This document shows positions 37,534 to 44,222 of a DNA stretch of 64,000 nt, piece after piece (position 1 is the first letter of the stretch; every line of letters starts with the position of its first letter). Made by a program: the position numbers and the translations under genes. The notes below the pieces were generated by a model that worked only from the letters and a program-made list of their open reading frames with translations, was not told the DNA's origin and did not search any database. Location of the stretch: NCBI RefSeq assembly GCF_003337555.1, contig NZ_QPJK01000001.1, positions 682,001 through 746,000 of the forward strand. Direction: 5' to 3'. The DNA comes from Pseudorhodoferax soli (lineage in GTDB: Bacteria; Pseudomonadota; Gammaproteobacteria; Burkholderiales; Burkholderiaceae_C).

Positions 37534-38468
37534 CGTTGCACTCCAAAAGCGCGGAGGAATTCCGCCTCGGCGAGCGGACGCTTCCCGGACGACAGTTGGC
37601 CGTCGTAATCGGGGGCCTTGTAATCCCAGTAAATGTGGTACTTCACAGGGTTGGACTGAATCCACTGGATCATGTTGCGCATGAACACAGGATCGTCGCC
37701 GCCGCCATGGCCGTCCGGCCGACTACCGGTACCCCATTCCGGAAAGGACATCGGCTTGCCATGCTCTGCAGCGAAGCGGCGATGCCAATCCAGCCCGAAG
37801 CGCGCATTGCGAACCATGCCCCAGCGCTGCTCAGCGCTGAGCGAGGGGTTCCAGTTGCCGTTGTAGACGTCAGCACCGATGGTGTCGACAACATCGTCAC
37901 CGGGATAAGCCGCCTCTGGCGAAGGCGCGCCCGCATGGACGATCACACACCAATCGAACTGGAACTGTGCTCCTGGCACAGCGCGCATCGTCGTGACGAT
38001 CTGACGCCAGTAGGCCTTCCAGGATTCCGGGTCCTTCAGCGAATTCCAGTGGAACCATGCAGCGTTGAACTCCCAGCCAATGCGAATGGTCGCATTTGCA
38101 TGCCCGTGCTCAACAAGTGTCTGGGCGATCTGCCGAACGTGAGCGTTGTAGGCGCCCTGGCCTCCGGCTACCAGTGTCGAACTCCCGTCCTTGGGCAGCA
38201 TCGGCAAGCTGAACACCATTGCCTTGCCGGTGTTCTGCCAACATTGAGCGATCCATTTGGTGCTGGATCGCATCGCGCTCCAAGAGTCCTGCGCAGGGCC
38301 ATCGAGCACGACATCCACCTTCCGGCCCAACCACGTCTCGTGCGCCTTCAAGCGGTCACGGCCCGTGCAACCGGCACCTTGATAGGTCCCAAGAGCAGGC
38401 GGCTCTGCCGCTGGCGTCGCGCCAGCCATCGTGGCAGCCAGCGCGATCATCAAGAAATGCTTCTTCAT
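37530..38468 (-). CDS. Secreted glycoside hydrolase (GH26-like)
   Basis: 312 residues with a signal peptide (MKKHFLMIALAATMAGATPA). The domain resembles clan GH-A family 26 enzymes: acid/base glutamate in IRIGWEFNAAWFHW near residue 132 and nucleophile glutamate in SFPEWGTGS near residue 243. Within a polysaccharide operon it probably trims or cuts the product in the periplasm, or clears misrouted chains. A strong GAGGAG site precedes the ATG, which also overlaps the Wzy stop (ATGA). Confidence 0.8.
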   Translation of the reverse strand: MKKHFLMIALAATMAGATPAAEPPALGTYQGAGCTGRDRLKAHETWLGRKVDVVLDGPAQDSWSAMRSSTKWIAQCWQNTGKAMVFSLPMLPKDGSSTLVAGGQGAYNAHVRQIAQTLVEHGHANATIRIGWEFNAAWFHWNSLKDPESWKAYWRQIVTTMRAVPGAQFQFDWCVIVHAGAPSPEAAYPGDDVVDTIGADVYNGNWNPSLSAEQRWGMVRNARFGLDWHRRFAAEHGKPMSFPEWGTGSRPDGHGGGDDPVFMRNMIQWIQSNPVKYHIYWDYKAPDYDGQLSSGKRPLAEAEFLRAFGVQR

Positions 38469-39775
38469 GCCTTACTCCTCAAGAACTGCGCCACGGAGGG
38501 CGTACTCCACACCAGAAGGACAAACGCCAACCCATGTGCAAACGGCACGTAGTTCTGAATCAAGAGTGGGACAAAGATGGCAGCCCGCAGTTCGAGTGGC
38601 GCCCGCGAGCGGGAAAAGCAGTACAGCAGAAAACCGAAGTAGGCAGTGGCGCCAACAATGCCGAACTCGAACACCATCTTGAACAGAGCCATGCCGTGGG
38701 CCGGAAACTGTGCTTCGGCAATATATGCAACGAACGAACCGGAGCCAAAGCCGAACAAGGTGCGCAGCGGATCGGGCCACAGAAACTGTTCGAACAAGTA
38801 AAAGCCGCCGACAAACCGGGCAAAGCCACTCGATCCGGTTGAAGTGAACTCACGACTGCGGTCTAAAAACACCTTGACGAACACATTTTCGTTGGCAACG
38901 CCAGATAACAGCACGGCCCAGAACAAAGCGATTGCAATCAACAGAACTGCCGCAACATCCCAGCGTCGCTGCCTCACCATCCAGATCGGAAAGCACACAA
39001 TCAAGGACAAGATTCCAGTTCCCGAATAGGACACAACGATCCCGGCGCAATAGAGCGCAACGCGTTTCCAGCTGAGCGCGCGATTGAGGAGTTCGCCGAC
39101 CAAGGCAATGGCGAGGAGTTGGCTGAAGAAAGACGCCTCCAGCATGAAGACGCCATTGGAACGAAACGTTGTAGACCCATACTCGATCCACCCTTGCCCA
39201 TTGAATCCGAGCACGCGCAAGGGCTCAGGAAGCAAGTTGTCCATCGGGAAGGCGAACAACGGTCCGATGACGAATTGCAGCAGGTACTGCGCTATGCCGC
39301 AGATTGCCAAGAAAGAAGCGAGAAGCCGAAACGCATCCCAAGCACGCTCGGGGCCGCCGTTCACAGCCCTTCCCCCCAGCACATAAGGCAAGTGCAGAAC
39401 GCACAGCATCAGCAACGAGAGAACCGAGAAAGGTCCCCCGTGCACGAACTGCATCAGCCAAAGCACAGCGGCCATGGTGAGGAACCAGACGAAGCGCGCC
39501 GGGTCGATCACCAGCCGGCCGGTCAGAAGCCCTAGCAATCCGCCGAGGTAGATGAACGGAATCGAAAAAGAAATTCCCAGCGCTGCAAGCTTGGGTGCCC
39601 CGACCTTCGAAAGCAACGTCACACCGGCTAGCGGGAGCCTGTTGACCCACCTCTCGGCAAGGCGGAGGGAGGGGCGGACGGCCATACGGCTGTCAATGCG
39701 CGGATCCCGCCGGCGCGCCGCGTCCAACGGCACATCTGACATGCGCGCATTGAAAGGCGCGGCGGCATCCCTCAT
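38465..39775 (-). CDS. O-antigen ligase/polymerase-like (Wzy) membrane protein
   Basis: 436 residues, with about 10-12 hydrophobic segments and a large periplasmic-type loop (DRSREFTSTGSSGFARFVGG) of the O-antigen ligase/polymerase family. It should polymerise the flipped repeat units. There is only this one polymerase candidate in the locus. The N-terminal 45 residues are polar. Start overlaps the upstream GT2 stop (ATGA). Confidence 0.8.
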   Translation of the reverse strand: MRDAAAPFNARMSDVPLDAARRRDPRIDSRMAVRPSLRLAERWVNRLPLAGVTLLSKVGAPKLAALGISFSIPFIYLGGLLGLLTGRLVIDPARFVWFLTMAAVLWLMQFVHGGPFSVLSLLMLCVLHLPYVLGGRAVNGGPERAWDAFRLLASFLAICGIAQYLLQFVIGPLFAFPMDNLLPEPLRVLGFNGQGWIEYGSTTFRSNGVFMLEASFFSQLLAIALVGELLNRALSWKRVALYCAGIVVSYSGTGILSLIVCFPIWMVRQRRWDVAAVLLIAIALFWAVLLSGVANENVFVKVFLDRSREFTSTGSSGFARFVGGFYLFEQFLWPDPLRTLFGFGSGSFVAYIAEAQFPAHGMALFKMVFEFGIVGATAYFGFLLYCFSRSRAPLELRAAIFVPLLIQNYVPFAHGLAFVLLVWSTPSVAQFLRSKA

Positions 39776-40818
39776 CCTTTTCGACCTTCAGCCAATGTCG
39801 GCTCCATGCTCGGCGCCATAGCGGGTGTCCACCTCCGCTCCCGCACCGTGACCCATCCGCTGAAAAACCCCAACGCCCAGGACCAATGCATGGCCGCAGC
39901 CGCAGGCCCCGCCAGCAGCGCGCAAACGGACCGGCGCCGCAGCACCAGCTGCAGCGAGACGCCCACCAGAGACGCCAGGTAGATCCCAGGCCATAACAAT
40001 AACAGCGGCCACCACAGACTCAGCAGCACCGCCACGATGCAGGAACCCACATACCCAGGCACTGCCAACTGGCGCAAGCGCAAGGAGGAAGGGTGGCGAC
40101 GCACCGTGCGCGAGCGGCCGCGCCCGTAGTTGAAGTACTGCCGCCACAAGCCCCGCAAGGTGTCACGCGGGCTGTAGCCGATTCGAATGTCGGCATCCAG
40201 GTAGATGCGGCTGCCCAGTGCACGCTGGCGGCAGTCGAGTTCGGCGTCTTCGTTGTGCGTGAAGCTCTCGTCGTAGCCGCCAGCCCGGCGAAAGCTCTCC
40301 ATGCGGAACGCCGCATGGTGGCCATGGTCGATGAAGCCGCTGCGACGCCCACCACGGTGGGCGGATCCTCCCGATCCCAGCGGCGTGTCCGAAACCCAGG
40401 CAACGGCGCGCTGCAGGCAGTTGGAGCCGCCCGAATCCATGGGCACAACGACTGCATCGGCGTCTGTTCGCTCCAATGTGTCCACCAGGCGACGCACGAA
40501 GCCCGCCGGATACTCGGCGTGTGCGTCACAACGGACCAGAACATCGGCCGCCTTGCCCTCCACGCGCGCCGCCAAATTCACCGCGGCGCTCTGGACGCGC
40601 TGCGGGTTGGGCAGTAGCGACAGCCAGGGCCGGCTCTGCGCCAATTCGTGCACCCGCTCCACAGTGCCGTCGGTGCTGCCACCGTCAGCCACGACTATGC
40701 GCACGCGGTGCTGCTGTGGCCAGTCTAGCGCCAGTGTGTCCACCACGCTGTCGATGTGCGCACGCTCGTTGAGCGTGGGGATCACCACGAGGATCGACAG
40801 GCTGCGGTCAATGCTCAT
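39772..40818 (-). CDS. Family 2 glycosyltransferase, ExoA-like
   Basis: 348 residues from the ATG at 40818. Motifs are ILVVIPTLNERAHIDSVVDT, VADGGSTDGT, VRCDAHAEYP (DxD-type) and DESFTHNEDAELDCRQRA; two or three C-terminal hydrophobic segments (about 255-335) anchor it to the membrane, as in ExoA of succinoglycan synthesis. It overlaps the upstream epsG by eleven bases. Confidence 0.9.
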   Translation of the reverse strand: MSIDRSLSILVVIPTLNERAHIDSVVDTLALDWPQQHRVRIVVADGGSTDGTVERVHELAQSRPWLSLLPNPQRVQSAAVNLAARVEGKAADVLVRCDAHAEYPAGFVRRLVDTLERTDADAVVVPMDSGGSNCLQRAVAWVSDTPLGSGGSAHRGGRRSGFIDHGHHAAFRMESFRRAGGYDESFTHNEDAELDCRQRALGSRIYLDADIRIGYSPRDTLRGLWRQYFNYGRGRSRTVRRHPSSLRLRQLAVPGYVGSCIVAVLLSLWWPLLLLWPGIYLASLVGVSLQLVLRRRSVCALLAGPAAAAMHWSWALGFFSGWVTVRERRWTPAMAPSMEPTLAEGRKG

Positions 40819-41761
40819 TGAGCAGAACTCCCGCAATCTTGGCGTGCGAGCGTCCGATCTGCTGCACCAGGTCTTGCAACGCGTCCATGCGGGTGCGGTT
40901 GCGGCGCCCGATCACCAGTGCAGCACCGCAACGCGCAGCGAGCACGCGACTGTCAGCGCCGCGCACGCCGGCGGGCGTGTCGACCACCACATGATCAAAC
41001 CGGGTCAGCACGTCCTGCATGAGGAAGCTGAAACTGGGGCGTTGCATCAATTCCAGCGGATTGGGTGGCAGCGTGCCCACGGTTAGCAGGCTCAGGCCAG
41101 GCAGGCCCGGCACGTCCTGCTCGACATCGGCGGCGGCTCGGCCTGCCAGGATGTTGCTCAGCCCGGTGCCCGGCTGCATGCCGAACAACATGTGCTGGCG
41201 CGGAGTGCGCATGTCTGCATCGATCAGCAGCGTGCTCTCGCCCAACTGGGAGAAGGCCACGGCCAGATTGGCAGCAAAGTAAGTCTTTCCGTCGCCCACG
41301 TCGGGGCTAAGGATCGCGAGCGCCCGGCGCGGCTGGTCGGGCGCCAATACACCCATGAGCAACTGGCTGCGCACGTCGCGGAATACCTCCGCGGCATCGC
41401 TGAACGGATCGGTCGCGGTGACCAATTCATTGCTCAAGTCACCGCGACCGCCCTCGGCCGCGTAGGGGTAGTGGAATTGCTGTGACAACGCCCACAGCAC
41501 ATCGTCGCGCGATGCGAGCTTGAGGGCGATCGCCGCGTCACCAAAGCGCGTGCCATGCTGGCGCTGGTGCTGCAGGATGAGTTCGACCTGCCGCGCATCA
41601 AGTTTGCGCACTTCGCGGATGAGGTCGCCGATGGAGCGGTCGACAAGCTGACTTCCCGGCTCCGGTGTCGAAACAGCGGCCGGTGGGTCTGGGCGGGTGT
41701 CCAGTCCGTCATCGATCGCCGTCATGGAATGGAGCTTGGTGCGGCTTGGTTCTATGGTCAT
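40808..41761 (-). CDS. epsG: Chain length determinant P-loop kinase-like protein EpsG
   Basis: 317 residues. The N-terminal region (DRSIGDLIREVRKLDARQVE, FGDAAIALKLASRDDVLWAL) resembles a GspE/MshE N domain as in EpsG. The C-terminal half is a BY-kinase-type ATPase: Walker A SPDVGDGKTYFAANLA, Walker A' LLIDADMRTPR and Walker B HVVVDTPAG. Unlike Wzc/CapB it ends NEH with no tyrosine cluster, so autophosphorylation on a tail is not expected. It pairs with EpsF immediately upstream. Confidence 0.87.
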   Translation of the reverse strand: MTIEPSRTKLHSMTAIDDGLDTRPDPPAAVSTPEPGSQLVDRSIGDLIREVRKLDARQVELILQHQRQHGTRFGDAAIALKLASRDDVLWALSQQFHYPYAAEGGRGDLSNELVTATDPFSDAAEVFRDVRSQLLMGVLAPDQPRRALAILSPDVGDGKTYFAANLAVAFSQLGESTLLIDADMRTPRQHMLFGMQPGTGLSNILAGRAAADVEQDVPGLPGLSLLTVGTLPPNPLELMQRPSFSFLMQDVLTRFDHVVVDTPAGVRGADSRVLAARCGAALVIGRRNRTRMDALQDLVQQIGRSHAKIAGVLLNEH

Positions 41762-41778
41762 TTGCTACGCTTGTCGGC

Positions 41779-43197
41779 TCAGTTGGATTGGCGCTGGGTT
41801 GGTGTCCCACCAGCAATCTGCGCAGTCCAGCCCACACTGCGGACTGGACGCCTAGTCCGGTCGGGCATCGTTCCCAGCAATGGCAGATGCAATCCGCGCA
41901 GAACGTCCTGTTCTGTGCGGAGCCGGCGATCACGCATCTCGGTGCCCAGCGCTGCAGCCATTGCCAGAAGAGTGGCTGCAAGAACTGCAACAGCCATGTT
42001 CAATACCACTCGCGGCTCCGACGGGCTCGTCGGCTCGGTGGCCTCTTTCAGCACGCTGACGTTGGTCTGCGTGGACTGACTCTCTATGTTCGTCTGGCTC
42101 ACCCGCGCCATGATGGTGTCATAGGCTCGCCGTGCATTCTCGACATCGCGCTGTAGAACTCCCGCTTCGTCGCGAAGCGCTCGCAGTTGCAGCAACCTGG
42201 CACGTTGCTCTTCCACGGCAGCACGCAACTGTTCCAGACGCGCCTGGTTCACATTGTTGGTTACGGTGATGCTACCGGTCACCCGGCGCGTTTCAGCGTC
42301 TATGGTGGCCCGGAGGTCGGCGATCTTGGCTTTGAGCTCAAGCATTTCCGGATGCCGCTCGCCCAGCCGCTCGCCGAGTTCTTTATTTCGCGCTTCCTGC
42401 CGTCCAAGCTCCGCAGTCAGATTGACGATAACCGGGTTGGACAACACCTCGGGCATGCGGTCGGCATTCGCAACCGCTTGACTCTGACGTCCACCGGTTT
42501 CATTGGCCACACCCTGCAGCGCGACCAGCTGCGAGGACAACTCGACAAGACGCAGGTTCTCAACATCGACGCGTTCGTCAGTTGCCACGAGACCGTGCTC
42601 GCGCTGATAGGCCGAGAGCTTTGCCTGGGCGCGCTCGAGATCCTCGCGCAGTTGCTTGCCATAAGTGTCGAAGAATCCGCTGTATTGCCGCGCCGGGTCA
42701 ACGCGCAATTCCAGAGTCGTGTCGATATAGGCTTTCACCCAGGCATTTGCGATCTGTGCCGCCCGCAAAGAGTCCGACGAGGTGTAGGCCACAGTGATGA
42801 CGTTCGAGTCGCGCGTGGCCAAGGCCTCCATGTCACGCAAAAGCGAGCCGGCAAGTGCGGCGCTGAAATCACCGCGGCCTTCGTTGGCCTCGAGCCAACG
42901 CTTGCGGCGCTCTTCGTCCTTGTCCCATCCCAAGGCCTGCGCAACACGCAAGGCCACACGGTCACTGCGCACAACCCCAAGTTGGGTGCCCATATAACTA
43001 CTGTTGGCCATGCCTGGCAATATGACCCCTGCAATGGGATCGGGCGACTTGACATCAAGCACAACCGAAGCAGTCGCCGTGTACTTCGGCTCCTTCAGCA
43101 AGGTCACTGCAGCGACCAAAGCCACCACCGTCACCCATACCAATGCCGCCAACTTCCAGCGGGCACGCAACAGCACAAAAATTTCCGCAAGTCTCAT
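41779..43197 (-). CDS. epsF: Chain length determinant protein EpsF (Wzz/PCP family)
   Basis: 472 residues with the PCP layout: an N-terminal membrane segment (LAALVWVTVVALVAAVTLL), a Wzz domain, a long coiled-coil-rich periplasmic part at about residues 190-370 (many E/Q/L heptads, RQEARNKELGERLGERHPEM), and a second membrane segment (NMAVAVLAATLLAMAAALGT). It sets polymer length and links EpsG to the EpsE channel. AGGAGAG precedes the ATG. It is the first gene of the minus-strand operon, divergent from the small secreted protein gene. Confidence 0.92.
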   Translation of the reverse strand: MRLAEIFVLLRARWKLAALVWVTVVALVAAVTLLKEPKYTATASVVLDVKSPDPIAGVILPGMANSSYMGTQLGVVRSDRVALRVAQALGWDKDEERRKRWLEANEGRGDFSAALAGSLLRDMEALATRDSNVITVAYTSSDSLRAAQIANAWVKAYIDTTLELRVDPARQYSGFFDTYGKQLREDLERAQAKLSAYQREHGLVATDERVDVENLRLVELSSQLVALQGVANETGGRQSQAVANADRMPEVLSNPVIVNLTAELGRQEARNKELGERLGERHPEMLELKAKIADLRATIDAETRRVTGSITVTNNVNQARLEQLRAAVEEQRARLLQLRALRDEAGVLQRDVENARRAYDTIMARVSQTNIESQSTQTNVSVLKEATEPTSPSEPRVVLNMAVAVLAATLLAMAAALGTEMRDRRLRTEQDVLRGLHLPLLGTMPDRTRRPVRSVGWTAQIAGGTPTQRQSN

Positions 43198-43274
43198 CTG
43201 AGGGCTCTCCTGAAGACGGCGATTCTCGGCCCAGTCGGCCTTGGCACAGCCTTCGATAGTACTTTCAGGCCACT

Positions 43275-43311
43275 TAGTCCATTTGGACTATTGCTGCACT
43301 GCACAATAGTC
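43275..43311. promoter_or_regulatory. Overlapping palindromes in the epsF / small-protein divergent promoter region
   Basis: Two perfect dyads overlap in the middle of the 165-base gap. The first is TAGTCCA-TT-TGGACTA (43275-43290); the second has arms GACTATTG (43286-43293) and CAATAGTC (43304-43311) around ten bases. They lie about 75-85 bases from both start codons, well placed for one regulator to control both directions. The regulator could be EpsA, but nothing in the sequence proves it. Confidence 0.5.
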
Positions 43312-43362
43312 TACATACTAACCCTGAGAATGCGATCCATCTTGCACACAAAGGACTCCACC

Positions 43363-43692
43363 ATGCGGAATATTTTTTCCATCGCAGCATGCGCGCTTGC
43401 CCTCACATGTGCCGGAACGGCGCAGGCCGCAAACGAGTCGGGCACTGTGTCTTCCGTGACGAACCAGATCACTGGCCAGTTGCAGCAATTGGCCCAGTTC
43501 GCACAAGGAAATCCCACCACAGCACCGAAGACCCAGACGGCTTTCGACGCAGGGGGCACCGGCAGCCGCAGCCGTACTGCGGCCACCGCGCCGGCTCTGG
43601 AGGCTGAAGAGCAGACCGGCCAGGCGATGCTTCTGGCGGGCTTGCTGGTCATGGGTGTCATCATCAAACGCCGCTACGGCAAGCGCGACTGA
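43363..43692 (+). CDS. Small secreted protein with C-terminal membrane segment and basic tail
   Basis: 109 residues that I do not recognise. A signal peptide (MRNIFSIAACALALTCAGTA, cut after AQA) is followed by about 60 polar residues (Q/N/T/S/A-rich, no cysteine in the mature part), then GQAMLLAGLLVMGVII and KRRYGKRD. This architecture, signal peptide, low-complexity linker, short hydrophobic helix and Arg/Lys cluster at the very C terminus, is that of PEP-CTERM-like sorting signals, but the PEP motif itself is absent; EAEEQTG takes its place. AAGGA lies seven bases before the ATG. Divergent from epsF. Confidence 0.75.
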   Translation: MRNIFSIAACALALTCAGTAQAANESGTVSSVTNQITGQLQQLAQFAQGNPTTAPKTQTAFDAGGTGSRSRTAATAPALEAEEQTGQAMLLAGLLVMGVIIKRRYGKRD

Positions 43693-43708
43693 GCTCTGTC
43701 CCGCTCAT

Positions 43709-43731
43709 CGGCCGGCACGCACCGCCGGCCG
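43709..43731. terminator. Hairpin between convergent genes (no T-run)
   Basis: CGGCCGGC and GCCGGCCG form a perfect 8-bp stem with a seven-base loop, midway between the small-protein gene and folK, which converge. There is no T-run on either side, so it is at best a Rho-assisted or attenuating structure. Confidence 0.4.
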
Positions 43732-43736
43732 GCCCC

Positions 43737-44219
43737 TCATCCGGCTGAGCCCTGCTGCTCACAGCGCGTGATCTGCTGACCGGAGACGGACTCCAGCGCC
43801 GAGGCTGGCACCAAGCCGGGCTCGATCTCGGCCAGGGGCTGTAGCACGAATGCGCGCTGCCACATGCGCGGGTGCGGGATCTTCAACCGCGGCAGATCCA
43901 GCGCACGGTCGGCGTACAGCAGCACATCGAGATCCAGCGTACGCGGTGCGTTGACGTACGGACGCTCGCGGCCCGCCTGCAACTCGAGCGCCTGCAAGCC
44001 ATCCAGCAGATCCAGCGGCGACAAGTGCGTCGCCAGCTTTGCCACAGCATTCACGTAGTCCGGACCACCCGCTTCGACCGGTGCACTGCGGTACAGCGAC
44101 GATGAGCACACGAGGCGCGTGCCTGGCAGGCGGTCCAGTGCTGCCAGAGCCCACAAGACGGCCGCCCGCGCATCGCCCAAGTTGCCGCCCAGGCCGACGA
44201 ACGCACTGGCGGCCGCCAC
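43737..44219 (-). CDS. folK: 2-amino-4-hydroxy-6-hydroxymethyldihydropteridine diphosphokinase
   Basis: 160 residues. HPPK transfers pyrophosphate from ATP to the pterin in folate synthesis. VGLGGNLGDARAAV opens the protein; SLYRSAP, the RTLDLDVLLY motif (ATP/Mg-binding aspartates) and IPHPRMWQRAFVL are all present. Start is GTG at 44219, three bases after pcnB, with which it forms an operon. Confidence 0.96.
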   Translation of the reverse strand: MAAASAFVGLGGNLGDARAAVLWALAALDRLPGTRLVCSSSLYRSAPVEAGGPDYVNAVAKLATHLSPLDLLDGLQALELQAGRERPYVNAPRTLDLDVLLYADRALDLPRLKIPHPRMWQRAFVLQPLAEIEPGLVPASALESVSGQQITRCEQQGSAG

Positions 44220-44222
44220 GGC

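Noticed and set aside
38465-39775. Membrane protein as the missing exosortase
   Set aside because: It has the length and large-loop layout of an O-antigen ligase/polymerase and I see no exosortase-type Cys-Arg-His catalytic arrangement.
43709-43731. Hairpin as a strong bidirectional Rho-independent terminator
   Set aside because: The stem is perfect but neither side has a run of T, so only a weak terminator entry was kept.
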